A stretch of 64,000 nucleotides of DNA from Lycocorax pyrrhopterus obiensis (lineage: Eukaryota; Chordata; Aves; Passeriformes; Paradisaeidae), in contig JACSVZ010000002.1 of NCBI GenBank assembly GCA_014706295.1, forward strand, positions 55,965,660 through 56,029,659, written 5' to 3'. Below, piece after piece: positions 1 to 9,879 of the stretch. The notes under the pieces were generated by a model, which worked only from the letters and a program-made list of their open reading frames with translations, was not told the origin of the DNA and did not search any database. How positions within the stretch are numbered: position 1 is the first letter of the stretch; every line of letters starts with the position of its first letter. A program made the position numbers and the translations under genes.

Positions 1-2644
1 CTCAGGTGGACATCTCTACCACAGGGGTTTGTAGAGTCTCCTAATCTGTTCAGGCAAGCACTCGAACAGTTATTAAGTCAGTTTGTGCCAGCAGACAGGA
101 CCAAACTTTTGCAGTATGTTGACGACCTATTAATAGCTGGTCCAAAGGAGGAAGACGTAAGAACAAACACCATAGCATTATTGAATTTCTTAGGTAAGAA
201 AGGATTAAAGGTATCAAAGTCAAAGTTGCAGTTTACGGAGCCAGAGGTCAAGTATCTAGGGCACTGGATCATGAAAGGAAGAAAGAAATTAGACCTCGAA
301 AGAGTAGCTGGAATCATTGCATTACCCCCTCCCCGAACAAAAAGGGAAGTCAGGCAGCTATTGGGACTTTTGGGGTATTGTAGACAGTGGATTGAGGGGT
401 ATAGTGAGAAGGTGAAGTTTCTATATGAAAAATTGACTACCGAAAAAATAAAATGGACAGAGCAAGACGAAAGAAGATTTAGAGAATTAAAGGAGACGCT
501 TATAGCCGCATCAGTGTTGAGCCTTCCCGATGTGAAGAAACAGTTCCAGCTGTTTGTAGATGTTAGAAATCACACTGCCCATGGAGTATTAACGCAGGAC
601 TGGGCTGGAGCCAAAAAGCCTGTGGGGTATGTGTCAAAACCTTTAGATCCCGTGAGCCGAGGCTGGCCCACCTGCCTACAAGCAATAGTGGCAGCAGCAT
701 TACTAGCAGAAGAAGCTAAGAAGGTCACCTTCAGAGCACCATTGGTAGTATATACTCCCCACAATGTAAGGAGCATCTTGCAACAGAGAGCAGACAAATG
801 GCTCACAGATGCTAGACTCTTGAAGTATGAGGCTATATTGATTCATTCACCTGATTTAGAATTACGGACAACTGCTGCTCAAAATCCAGCACAATTTCTG
901 TTTGGTGAGGCATTAGAAGAGTATAATCATGATTGTGTAGAGGTGGTGGAATTACAGACAAAGATAAGACAGGACTTGGAAGAAGAAGAATTAGAGGACG
1001 GAGAAAAATGGTTTGTGGATGGATCAGCAAGGGTTATAGAAGGGAAAAGAAAGTCAAGGTATGCGATAGTAGATGGAAAGTCAGGAGAAGTAGTAGAGTC
1101 AGGACCCCTAAGCGCTAGTTGGTCAGCACAAGCTTGTGAGTTTTATGCAGTTTTACAGGCGCTTAAAAAGCTAAAAGGAAAGAGAGGGACAATTTTTACT
1201 GATTCCAAATATGCTTTTGGAATAGTCCACACCTTTGGAAAAATTTGGGAAGAAAGAGGTTTAATCAGCACTCGCAGATGAGGGTTAGTTCATGAAGAAT
1301 TAATAAGACAAATCCTAGAAGCTATTAGGGGACCAGAAGCAATTTCGGTAGTACATGTTAAAGGACACCAGGTAGGAATGCAATTTCAGACGTGGGGAAA
1401 TAAGTTGGCAGATAGGGAAGCTAAGAAAGCAGCATTATTGGTGATAAATATTCCAGAAGTCAGAGGGGATAAGACCCAAGAATATCCCTCCCATCCCTCC
1501 TCAAAGGAAATTGAAGGATATGAAAAAATAGGAGGAAAGCGGGAAGAAGGTAAATGGAAATTACCTGATGGAAGAGAATTATTATCTAGAGATTATACCA
1601 GGAAGATTTTAAAGAGGCTTCATCAACAGACCCATTGGGGAGCACAGGCACTTGCAGAGCAGTTTTTGAAATTTTTTGGGTGTACGGGGATTTATGAGTT
1701 AGCTAAACAGGAAGTACAAGGGTGCATGATATGTCAAAAGATAAATCGGACCAGGATACGACAAACCCTATTAGGAGGCCGTCCCTTAGCATATCGTCCA
1801 TTTGAAAAGATTCAAATAGATTTCACTGAACTACCTAAAGTGGGGAGGTATAAATACCTGTTAGTAATGGTGGATCAACTAACACATTGGGTAGAAGCTT
1901 TCCCTAGTACCAGGGCTATAGCCCAAACAGTGACAAAGATATTGTTAGAAGAAATTATACCTCAATACGGTATAATAGACTACATATATTCGGATCAAGG
2001 GACACATTTTACAGCAAAAATTATTAAGCAATTGGCGGATGCTTTAGGAATCCGCTGGGAATATCATACCCCGTGGCACCCTCAGAGTTCAGGACGAGTA
2101 GAAAGGATGAACCAGATGTTAAAAGCCCAGTTGTCAAAGTTAATGTTAGAAACTAAAATGTCATGGGTCAAGTGCCCTCCTTTAGCCCTGCTAAACATAA
2201 GAACTATGCCCCACTCTGAAAGTGGGCTATCACCCTTTGAAATGCTTTATGGAATGCCATATGAATATGGGATGCCAGTGGGGCACCCAAGGCTGGATGA
2301 CAGCCAAATTCAACCCTATTTGATAGCAATAAATAAGAACCTGCAAGAGCTGCGAAAAAAGGGACTAATAATGCAAAGCACCCCTTTGGGGTTTGCCATA
2401 CATAAAATACAACCAGGAGATAAAGTATTGGTTAAAACCTGGAAAGAAGTCTCTCTAAACACCTTACTGGGAAGGTCCTTTCCTTGTGCTTCTAACCACA
2501 GACACAGCAATATGAACGGCTGAAAAGGGCTGGACGCACGCTTCTCGAGTAAAGAAGATTGAACGTCAGGAAGGGTCACCTGAATGGAAAGTGACTTCTC
2601 CTCCAGGAAGCCTGAAGATAAAACTGCACCGGCATACTAAATGA
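1..2644 (+). pseudogene. pol: ERV1 pol (RT C-part, RNase H, integrase), broken
   Basis: This is the 3' part of a class I retroviral polymerase gene, open from base 1 in frame 1. The RT active site YVDD is at 115-126. RNase H follows, with its catalytic DGS around 1018-1026. Integrase begins with an HHCC zinc finger (about 1621-1740), then the catalytic triad: Asp codon 1819, Asp codon 1993 and Glu codon 2101, with the expected 35 residues between the last two. A same-frame TGA at 1279-1281 interrupts the end of RNase H. Near 2450-2467 the reading moves to frame 2, where the GPF-type C-terminal motif of gammaretroviral integrases is readable. Frame 2 has another TGA at 2513-2515 and the natural-looking stop at 2642-2644. 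All catalytic residues survive, so decay is moderate. It would have made proviral DNA and integrated it into host chromatin. Confidence 0.92.
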
Positions 2645-3169
2645 CTGAAGGAGATAAGTTGTTTAGTACCAGGATGCGAATGTTATCCATTTGTTAATTT
2701 TAAGTGTGGTTATTGTCAAGAAATTTGGGTTATACACTGTAAGAGGGGATACAAACCGAAAGAACTTTGTACAAGGTGCTTGGAGGAGGAATACGCATTA
2801 ACCACCCATACCTTAGTTGTCGCTACTAACACGGGCATATTAAAATTAGACTCTCTAGAGTGGTATCGCTTGCTTAAAAAGGGAGTGAGGGGTAAATTAG
2901 ATTCAAAGGCACAGGCCTTAGCAATCGAGTGCCGACGGTCAAACAAGGTACCCTGTAGTGCCGATGCGGTCAAACTTTCAAGGTGGGACACCTTTAAGAG
3001 GAGGTATGCGGCTCGTTCCGCTGAAGAATACCCCTGCTGCCAAGAAGATGGACTCCCTCGCCACAGGTGGCAACCCCGCGGGCACAGGCAGAGGCAGAGG
3101 AGTACGCCTGTGGGGAATCCTGATGGTTCTGAGTCTAATAATGGGCAGGACGGCCAGTCTGCTTCCTGA
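2645..3169 (+). CDS. Cysteine-rich open frame between pol and env of ERV1, unknown function
   Basis: Frame 2 stays open for 174 sense codons directly after the pol stop (TGA 2642-2644) and overlaps the first about 120 bases of env in another frame. The N-terminal part has clustered cysteines (pattern C-x4-C-x-C-x7-C-x2-C-x7-C-x8-C-x2-C) that could bind zinc. It is followed by a Lys/Arg-rich middle and a basic, Gln/Arg-rich tail. There is no ATG anywhere in the frame. Expression would therefore need splicing (an acceptor-like pyrimidine-CAG ends at 2606), read-through of the pol TGA (followed by C, a context often leaky), or a non-AUG start at TTG 2780. I do not recognise the family. Such a long open frame is unlikely by chance in a provirus with several stops elsewhere, but it may be only an overlap by-product. 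Confidence 0.45.
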   Translation: MKEISCLVPGCECYPFVNFKCGYCQEIWVIHCKRGYKPKELCTRCLEEEYALTTHTLVVATNTGILKLDSLEWYRLLKKGVRGKLDSKAQALAIECRRSNKVPCSADAVKLSRWDTFKRRYAARSAEEYPCCQEDGLPRHRWQPRGHRQRQRSTPVGNPDGSESNNGQDGQSAS

Positions 3170-5382
3170 GAATCACCTCAGTTTTGAGAAGCAGAGCCCA
3201 GACCAAGGCTGTGAGCAGTGCTTTAAAACCACCCTCACAGGACAGGTGGCTATAGAGACCATAGCATACCAGACCCACTATGACTGCAAAAATGGCAACG
3301 AGAAGGGAAACTGTGTATGTAACGGCACTCGATATAAAATGTGTCAATTGGAAAGAAGAATAGTCTGCTATGACCCGAAAGCGATTCCTAAGGATTGGTG
3401 GTTAGAGGTGCAGTCTATGAAGAAATATAAGAAGGTATTAACTCATGTGTTGTACAAACGAGTGGTTGAGCCTGTGATACCCATCTGTGACAAATGTAAT
3501 CATTCTGTATGGATTGGAGAAAGAATGGAATCAATGTTTATAGCATATTCCCAAGCCAGTACAACATGCTATGATCGCAGCCAATTAAGAATGTGCACTA
3601 TGGGTAGAAAAACATACTGGGTTGGAGAAAACACAAAATATGACATAAGATATTCTGTTAGTAATGAGGGCGTGATACTTAATCTTCTCAACAAAGATGA
3701 TGATCGAATTTGCCTGCAGTATGACAGAATTTTTTGTTTTGCAAGAGATGAAGAAGGGGTAGACCCAGAGAGCAGGATGAAACGAATAGCTCAAGAATTA
3801 AAGAAACAGGAGTCAGAGGCAAAAAAAAAAGAATAGAACAAGAAAAGTTAAAGACACTAAGCGAACAATATGAACAGTTAGAACAACAGTATGACAATTG
3901 GGGTTTACCCCCCTCAAATAAGAATCTTTTTGTAAACCTAATGCAGGAAATTGCTACAGAATTAGGATTATCTAATTGTTGGATCTGTGGAGGGCTTAAA
4001 TCAGATGAGAAATGGCCATGGAGAGGTGAGAGTCTAGCTCCAGAGCAACTTCTACAATGGAACCACACTCAAATTTCTAAAACATTAAAACGACCAGAGG
4101 GGTGGGTTCTAGATCACCAAATAATTGGAACAGTTTGTATCAGCAGAGAAGGAAAAAAATATACTGAAGTGGTGGGATAGACTCCCTGTATGTCCACTCT
4201 AGCAGTATACTCAAATTATAACTCAAAAGCCTGGCAACCAGAAACTCCTGCCGGGTATTGGAGTCAGACCAGGGGAACAAACTGCGAATGGATTGACCAA
4301 ATTGGATTATGTTGGCATAAAAGCCCTGGAGCTAACCCTTACCAAACCTTAAAAGGCCTAAAAGATTACTGGGAAAGACCAGAAGCTGTAAATGACCCAT
4401 GGAAAGCACCTAATGGAATATACTGGATTTGCGGGGAAAAGCTTACAGTGAACTACCCCGCAGGTGGAAAGGATCCTGTACGTTGGAAATAATTAGACCC
4501 TCCTTCTTTGTGCTACGAAGGTCCGAGAGTAATCTGCTGGGAGCACCCCTATATGAGACCCTAGATAGAGAAAAGAGAGAGTTGAATCTCGAATTTCCAA
4601 AAGCAGGAGGAGATCAAAAATGGGGAAAGGACGAGTGGCCTGCAGAGAGGATAATAGCATACTATGGCCCAGCAACTTGGGCTCAGGATGGGAGCTGGGG
4701 ATATAGGACCCCAATTTACGTGCTAAATCGGTTAATAAGACTCCAAGCTGTAGTAGAAGTTGTGTCAAATCATACCTCTGATGCTCTCGAATTACTGGCT
4801 AAGCAGCATTCCCAAATGCGAGCATTTGTATATCAAAACTGGATAGCTTTGGACTACTTGTTGGCTGAAGAAGGAGGGGTCTGTGGAAAGTTTAATGAAT
4901 CTGAATGCTGTGTAGAAATTGATGACTATGGGGAAACTATCAAAAATCTTGCTGCAAAAATTAAGAAAGTAGCACACGTGCCAGTCCAAAAATGGAATTC
5001 CATCCTCCAAGCTTCATGGAGGATGCAATTGTTTGGGGGAGGAGCTTGGTGGAAAAAAGTGGGGTTCTTAATATTATGTTCCATGGCTGGTTTACTGTTT
5101 TTACCCTGTTTAGTACCATGCTTCATCTGACTCATCCATTCTGTTGTCCAAAGTATGCAGGTAGCAGCAATGCCTGTGGACCCTGAATTAGCTATGGGAA
5201 AAGCACCCAAGTTATCTAAGATAATGAAATTAAGAAAAGAAGAAGAAAAAAGTAAAGCTACTGAAGTTTTGGCTAGGTTTGAAGCCCAAATAAGCAAAGA
5301 AAAAAATAATTTATACAAACCAAGGAGAGATTACGAAATGTATAAAGAACAGTCATGGGATGATTACAAAAATGAGTTTTAG
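3048..5382 (+). pseudogene. env: ERV1 env (SU and TM), broken
   Basis: This is the remnant of a class I envelope glycoprotein. The chosen ATG at 3048 has A at -3 and G at +4 and leads into a hydrophobic signal-peptide-like stretch. The SU part is cysteine-rich and includes a charged, coiled-coil-like Glu/Lys/Gln segment around 3760-3890. A CWIC motif lies at 3977-3988, the CXXC type that pairs with TM. TM has an immunosuppressive-domain-like helix (about 4834-4881) and then CX7CC (Cys codons 4882, 4906, 4909), one residue longer than the usual CX6CC. A hydrophobic anchor lies at about 5056-5127. Lesions are a frame change at a run of ten A (3821-3830), TAG at 4178-4180, a frame change near 4430-4490, and TGA at 5128-5130. 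The last leaves an 83-codon charged cytoplasmic tail open behind it to 5382. Confidence 0.88.
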
Positions 5383-5666
5383 CAGACATAAAAGACGTGT
5401 GAAGTTTCTTACCAGTATCATGTTTGATAAAAAGCTATTGTAAAACTTTAAGATACCATAAGTACTTATAGTAGCATAAAAAGTTTAATAAGAATAAAAG
5501 AAATCAACAACTAGAGTAATCTATCATATAAAAGGTTATTAATTAGTGTAATAATGTAGAAATGTAATTGTTAAGTCTTATAAATGTAAAAGAATGAAAT
5601 TGAAACTGTGTAATGAACAAACCTAATCAAAACTTACCACAGAGGCACGAATTAATAATTTGATGT
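5383..5666 (+). other. ERV1 3' untranslated spacer
   Basis: This is A/T-rich sequence between the end of the env tail frame and the polypurine tract. I see no open frame or recognisable element. Confidence 0.6.
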
Positions 5667-5680
5667 AAAAGGGGAGGGAT
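5667..5680 (+). other. Polypurine tract of ERV1
   Basis: The purine run AAAAGGGGAGGGA immediately precedes the TG that opens the 3' LTR. This is the expected site of plus-strand DNA priming. Confidence 0.85.
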
Positions 5681-5779
5681 TGTAATATGTGTTGCAAAGT
5701 AATTCGTGCTAAAAATTAAGACTATAGCATTTTTACCAAAGCCAAGAGAAAAATACAAATACCAAAGACATGAAGCTGT

Positions 5780-5985
5780 CTCCGAAAGAGTGTACTTCAA
5801 GGGATTTTTCATCTGGCAAAAACTCCAGTGATATGCCTGCAATATGCATATACGATAAGATAATACTCATCTCCAAAGCAATGTATTCCAAAGGATTTTT
5901 CGTCTGGCAAAGACTCCAGCGATATACATTCAATATGCATATACGATAAGATAATATTCGTCACCAAAGAAGCTTATTCAAAATC
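5780..5985 (+). repeat. 91-bp direct repeats in U3 of the ERV1 LTR
   Basis: Two full copies start at 5780 and 5871, and a partial third starts near 5962. Each full copy contains the same stretch around the palindromic ATGCAT core. Tandem U3 repeats of this size are typical retroviral enhancer repeats. The enhancer role is inferred. Confidence 0.8.
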
Positions 5986-6072
5986 ATAAAGAAAAGATAT
6001 TCATCTACTTGTTCCAGGAACTTTCAGATGCAGCAGTAAGCTAAAAGATAAGATAAACAGAGCCCAAAAATG

Positions 6073-6080
6073 TATAAAAA
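6073..6080 (+). promoter_or_regulatory. TATA box of ERV1 LTR
   Basis: TATAAAAA lies about 140 bp upstream of the LTR AATAAA signal, as expected for the U3 promoter. Confidence 0.75.
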
Positions 6081-6217
6081 GGTACCCCATGGAACAGCGT
6101 TTGTGAACTAGAGGGGTTCGGAGCGGACATAGCCCGAATCCAGTTCACCTGGTGTCGATCGCCTGGCTCAGCACTGCTTTGCTTGTGGCTTTTTCAAAAC
6201 TTATACTTCGATAATTT

Positions 6218-6223
6218 AATAAA
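6218..6223 (+). promoter_or_regulatory. Poly(A) signal of ERV1 LTR
   Basis: AATAAA lies about 60 bp before the inferred LTR end, which fits the end of R. Confidence 0.7.
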
Positions 6224-6282
6224 TTCTCTTTAATTATTAAATTGGCTGTTTCGTTTATGAAACTCAGATGATGCTTTATACA

Positions 6283-6838
6283 TCAACTCTCAGATCCTTA
6301 TAAGATAAGTATAGGAGACTAAAGATAGTAGCTCTGCAGCTATTCTGTACTCAACTCAAACAGGGACCATTCAACCAGAACTCTCTGGTGGCAGCATGGC
6401 TTCTACCCCATCATCTGCGTCTACTGTATCACCTAGACTATCACCACGTGAACTGGCATAGCAGCGAATCATATGTTAGAAAATAAGTTATTTGAGGAGC
6501 CTATTAAAGGATTAAAGGCAATGCTGTTGGACCAGATGTTACATGATCATTTGGGGTAATCTGAGTTCAGATCCTGAGAAGCGTTTGCTGTCGGAGATGG
6601 TGGTATTGGGGAAATGGCTGTTCAGTCTCCAAATCTGGAAGTATCTGTCATTACTTTCTAGAGATCCTTCCTATTCAATGTTTAGAGAAGGACTGGTAGG
6701 TCTTAGGTTTTTTTAAATGGGATATAAATTTAATGTGAAAGAACTAATAAGTAGCAAGGGACAAAGGTGGGCTACATTATATTACTTTTGTGGAGCCTGC
6801 ACAATTAATATAGCAACCCAAGTTCCTACACAGGTTTC
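6283..6838. other. Unassigned sequence between ERV1 and the next LTR
   Basis: I see no gene, long frame or recognisable repeat here. Confidence 0.5.
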
Positions 6839-7005
6839 TGTCCTACTTTAAAAGACTGGTGTCTGCCAAGGAAGGCAGGAACCTTCCTGGAATGGAAAAG
6901 ATGATCCCCTCCCTCAAATTATTACAACTTTGAAACTATGGTGCTTTCAGGCAAAGATATGAGAAAAGGAGTTCTTTACTAGTTCTTTATTAGAATATAT
7001 ATGTA
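6839..7005 (-). mobile_element. Left piece of an older LTR interrupted by ERV2
   Basis: The left end TGTCCTACTTTAAAAGAC and the following 160 bp match the left end of the complete LTR at 25,516 (TGTCTTGGTTTGAAAGAC). The match stops at the ERV2 5' LTR and resumes after the ERV2 3' LTR. Strand is assigned from the full copy. Confidence 0.8.
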
Positions 7006-7464
7006 TGAATCAGGGAGAGGAGGAGGAAGCAGAGGTTAAATGATTTATTAAGAAGCTGTTTGTTAAAACAATGCATACAGCTTGCTCAACATTTATTGTG
7101 CCTACCAAAGCAGAATAAGATACAAGACTATTGATAAAGGGAAGGAATCTTGACCAAAGATCCTGTTTTCAAACCTAAAACTAACTTAAACCAGCCTTTA
7201 AGTCTGGACTTGGGCCAGGGACATAAAGAGCATGCGCAAGGAAGCAAGGTGAAAAGTTCAGAAGGAGGAAGACTCTTTACTTCATCTGAGGAAGACTCAT
7301 CCCAGAGACCCCTGCCCACGACCACCAGACGATACTGCGCAAGCGCAATGCAGATGTAAATGACTTCTGGGCTCATTAGAATACGAAGCGAGGCTAGGTG
7401 GGGCTAGGGAATGAATACATATAGGTGTATTGGGAAACTTAGTGAATACGGAGTTTGTAACCCG

Positions 7465-7470
7465 ATATAT
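7465..7470 (+). promoter_or_regulatory. TATA-like box, ERV2 5' LTR
   Basis: TATATA lies about 70 bp before AATAAA. An alternative is the CATATAGG stretch near 7418. Which one is used cannot be read from sequence. Confidence 0.5.
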
Positions 7471-7537
7471 ACCAAGCTGAATGAAGCTGTCGGTACGCAT
7501 GACTTTGGAGGAATTATCCCCCATGCGTCCCAGCTGG

Positions 7538-7543
7538 AATAAA
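7538..7543 (+). promoter_or_regulatory. Poly(A) signal, ERV2 5' LTR
   Basis: AATAAA lies about 50 bp before the LTR end. The same signal is at 17,976-17,981 in the 3' LTR. Confidence 0.7.
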
Positions 7544-7597
7544 CATATCTACTTTACTACTTATTCCAAGTAGTGGAGTCTTTTCTGCATATCATTT

Positions 7598-7615
7598 TGG
7601 TGAGCCAGCAAGAGG
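7598..7615 (+). other. Putative primer-binding site of ERV2
   Basis: TGG occurs three bases after the 5' LTR end, at the standard position for a tRNA primer site. The 18-mer does not match a tRNA 3' end that I can name, so the primer is unassigned. Confidence 0.5.
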
Positions 7616-8282
7616 AACTCTCTCCAGCTGCAGGATAGACTGAGGAGCGGACATCCTAGGCATGCCCCAGGGCTTTCCTGGAGGAACTCCGCCTCTTGGC
7701 TCGTTCTCTGCTGGGACAGACAGCAACCTGCTGGGACTGTGGATAAACAGTATGTTCTGAATTTAGGGTGCCTGTAAGTTATATGCGTGGCCAGGGCTGC
7801 TAGCAAGACGCGCAGAGACATCTGACGCACAGCGTGGTCCCTCCGTGGGTAAAGGTAGAGCTTGCAAGCAGCCGGCTACTGAAGCTGGGAAGGGCAGCCA
7901 GCTACGGAAGCCGGGAAGGGGGAATCACGGATCCGGAGAGCGGATTGGGTGATTCCGGGGGGGGTGGGGTTTCCGCCAGAACTTGTTGATGATTGTATTG
8001 GGGAAAATAAATAAGCGGGACCCTGAAGTTATTAAAAGTGAGTGCTATAAATATTTTGGCTACTAGTAGCTGGTTTGAATGTTGTTGGGTTGCTTATATG
8101 TCTATGTGGATATTGGTTGCTGTTGGACTGCTTTTATGTGTATGTGGCTGTATATTAGCTCACCTATTTGTTTGCACATCGGAGATGTGTATGTTGCCGT
8201 GTGTTGTTTGAGTACGTTGTATTGAAGCATTTGTTTGGAGGGGTGCTAGATTATTGATTTTTTTGCTAATAGAATTAGAATC
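7616..8282 (+). other. ERV2 leader
   Basis: GC-rich then T/G-rich untranslated leader between the primer site and the first pre-gag frame. It would be expected to carry the splice donor and packaging signal, but I cannot point to either. Confidence 0.5.
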
Positions 8283-9402
8283 GTGGCTAGGCGAGAGGTC
8301 AGAAGAACCCCTCCCACTCAGTGGTTTGGTCTTGATTCTTGGGAATTTGTAAATCCGATAGAACATTGGATAGACAGAAAAGGCGAACGAGTTCCTTTAG
8401 AGGGAATATATAGAACTTTTGCAGGAAAATTAGTAGCTTTAGATTGGGAACAACCAGCGGCAGAGGATTTAGGTTTTGAAAGAATACCTTATTTTTGTGG
8501 ATGCATTAGAATTTTTCATTCAGTAAGAGGGTGGCATGTTGCGTGGGTATTAATACAGTGTAAAATTTGTAAGAAAAAGTGGTACTGTTCTATAAAATTA
8601 AAAAGGTTGTGGGGGTTATAGGGCGGTCAGAGATAGCTGCTATGTACCCCAAATTGTCTCTCGAAAGGGACAACAGGTGCAGACTAGGCCACTAGCAGGC
8701 CATCCTTTCTGCCCTGCACTGCTGAGGCGCTGATGGCATGCACCCCACACCTAAGCCGGATAGCTCAAATATTACCAGAGACAAGGAGCCAAGGAGGGCC
8801 CTCCGCTGGCCCGTGTTCCATGAACAGCTTTAATCATCCGAAGAGGTGAGCAGGCGAAGAGAGCAACCACGAGGTCCGTCCCCTTACATAGTCTCATCTG
8901 AGGGCATGGGGGCGGTACAGAGGCAGGGCCAGGGAAGGGAGCCAATGCGCAGGGGGAAGGAGCAGGGCAGGGGACCAGGTAAGGGAGCAGCCACAAAGGC
9001 TGCTGGGAGAAGTAGTTTTCCTTATACAGAGTCTGGGGGGGGAAGGTTACATTCCAACCACAAGGACTCGTGGGAGAGGCTTTTCCTTTCCAGGATTAAA
9101 AGGTATTTTTCAAATGCCTGAGTTTTTTCCACCAGCGGGCCTCAGTGACCCCAACACTGTTCTTCTGCCAGGCAGCAGAGCTTATGCTCTCAGTGTTATC
9201 GGAGGCACTCTAGTGAAGTTGATTTTGAGCCTGAGATTTTAAAGCTTGTGTGTGGGAAGTCGCATTTGGTACCTGAGGTTTGGGAAGTTCGGGAAGAAAA
9301 CTGGGAAAGAACTGTGAGAGAGTGTGAAGAAAGTTTTGGGTGGAAGCGAGATAAAACTAGGAGAAGGAGACAGAAACAACAGTGGCTAAGCAGGGAGGGA
9401 GG
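8283..9402 (+). pseudogene. ERV2 pre-gag frame, copy 1, split by an LTR insertion
   Basis: An open frame starts at GTG 8283 (no ATG; possibly a mutated one) and runs to the insertion at 8591-9156. Skipping the insertion and one copy of its flanking CTGTTC, the frame continues through about 9402. The product would be near 183 residues with a Trp-rich N-terminal half, a C-x2-C pair, the motif LVCGK followed by VPE, an acidic helix and a basic cluster RRRR. The same order recurs in copy 2 directly downstream, so this is a tandem duplication of one module. I do not recognise the family. The CXXC pair plus basic tract would suit a nucleic-acid-binding or regulatory accessory protein, which is inference only. 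After about 9402 the duplication junction shifts frame. Confidence 0.55.
8591..9156 (-). mobile_element. LTR-like insertion inside ERV2 pre-gag copy 1
   Basis: The 566-bp segment is flanked by the 6-bp direct repeat CTGTTC (8585-8590 and 9157-9162). Read on the minus strand it opens TGTTGGGGTCAC and contains an ATTAAA signal, so it looks like an antisense LTR. The other end is not a canonical CA, which leaves the class uncertain. Removing it restores the reading frame and the alignment to pre-gag copy 2, which supports the boundaries. Confidence 0.75.
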
Positions 9403-9879
9403 GAGGTCGTTGCCCCCTATATCCCTCAACACTTATATGGTAGGACTATAGACCCTGACTCTTTCCGTTCTTTTGTCCTACCTGCACGGGTGATAGAAGG
9501 GATTCCTTGCTTTGTGTATGGGTATAAGAAGACTCCAGCCCCACACTGGCTGTGGGTTTTAGCTCAGTGAGGATTTTGTGGAAGTCAGAGATATTACAAT
9601 TCTATTTATTTAGCAGACAGAGATCCATGCCCGGAGTGCTGGGAAAGCAAGGACCATTTTGTTTTAAAACTTTTGTGTGGCAAAGAGCATTGCGTTCCTG
9701 AAGATAGTAGTGTGCTAGAAAAGGATTGGGAGGAGGTAGTAAAGGCTTTCGAAGAAGATTTTAAGTGGCAGCGAAGCAGGCCTGGCAGAAAGCGTAAGAG
9801 AATTTATAAAGAGTGGCTAATACACTATACAGGTGACCCAGAGTGGGTGGCACAGTATTTGAGTGAACTCGAACTCTGA
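9403..9879 (+). pseudogene. ERV2 pre-gag frame, copy 2
   Basis: A second copy of the pre-gag module in frame 1, ending with a TGA a few bases before the gag ATG. It carries the same landmarks as copy 1: a Trp-rich block (HWLWVLAQ against HVAWVLIQ), a C-x2-C pair, LLCGK followed by VPE, an acidic stretch, then a basic cluster (GRKRKR) and a Trp-Leu pair. A TGA at 9568-9570 interrupts it. The copy-2 C-terminus has about 20 residues more than copy 1. No relative is known to me. Its position between the leader and gag recalls leader-encoded accessory genes of other retroviruses, but the sequence gives no functional proof. Confidence 0.5.

Larger units (their letters stand above)
1..6282 (+). mobile_element. 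ERV1: class I endogenous retrovirus, 3' part of provirus
   Basis: The order is pol (entered inside RT), a cysteine-rich frame, env, polypurine tract and 3' LTR, all on the plus strand. The RT active-site context (LLQYVDD), the D-35-E integrase and an Env with SU CXXC and TM CX7CC motifs place it with gammaretrovirus-like (class I) elements. The 5' LTR, gag, protease and most of RT lie left of the window, so target duplications cannot be tested. The coding regions carry at least four in-frame stops and three frame changes, so the provirus is dead. Confidence 0.93.
5681..6282 (+). mobile_element. ERV1 3' LTR
   Basis: The LTR starts TGTAATATG after the polypurine tract and probably ends in TTATACA at 6282, about 602 bp. 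It contains U3 direct repeats, a TATA box (6073-6080) and an AATAAA signal (6218-6223), in correct order and spacing. The right edge is inferred from the terminal CA and a weak match of the ends, because the 5' LTR is outside the window. Confidence 0.8.
7006..7594 (+). mobile_element. ERV2 5' LTR
   Basis: It runs from TGAATCA to CATATCA, 589 bp. A TATATA core lies at 7465-7470 and AATAAA at 7538-7543. It differs from the 3' LTR at roughly ten positions plus small indels, mostly in the first 230 bp. It lacks a 7-bp segment present in the 3' LTR near 17,730. Confidence 0.93.

Noticed and set aside
7598..7615. Assignment of the ERV2 primer tRNA
   Set aside because: The 18-mer does not match a tRNA 3' end well enough for me to name one.
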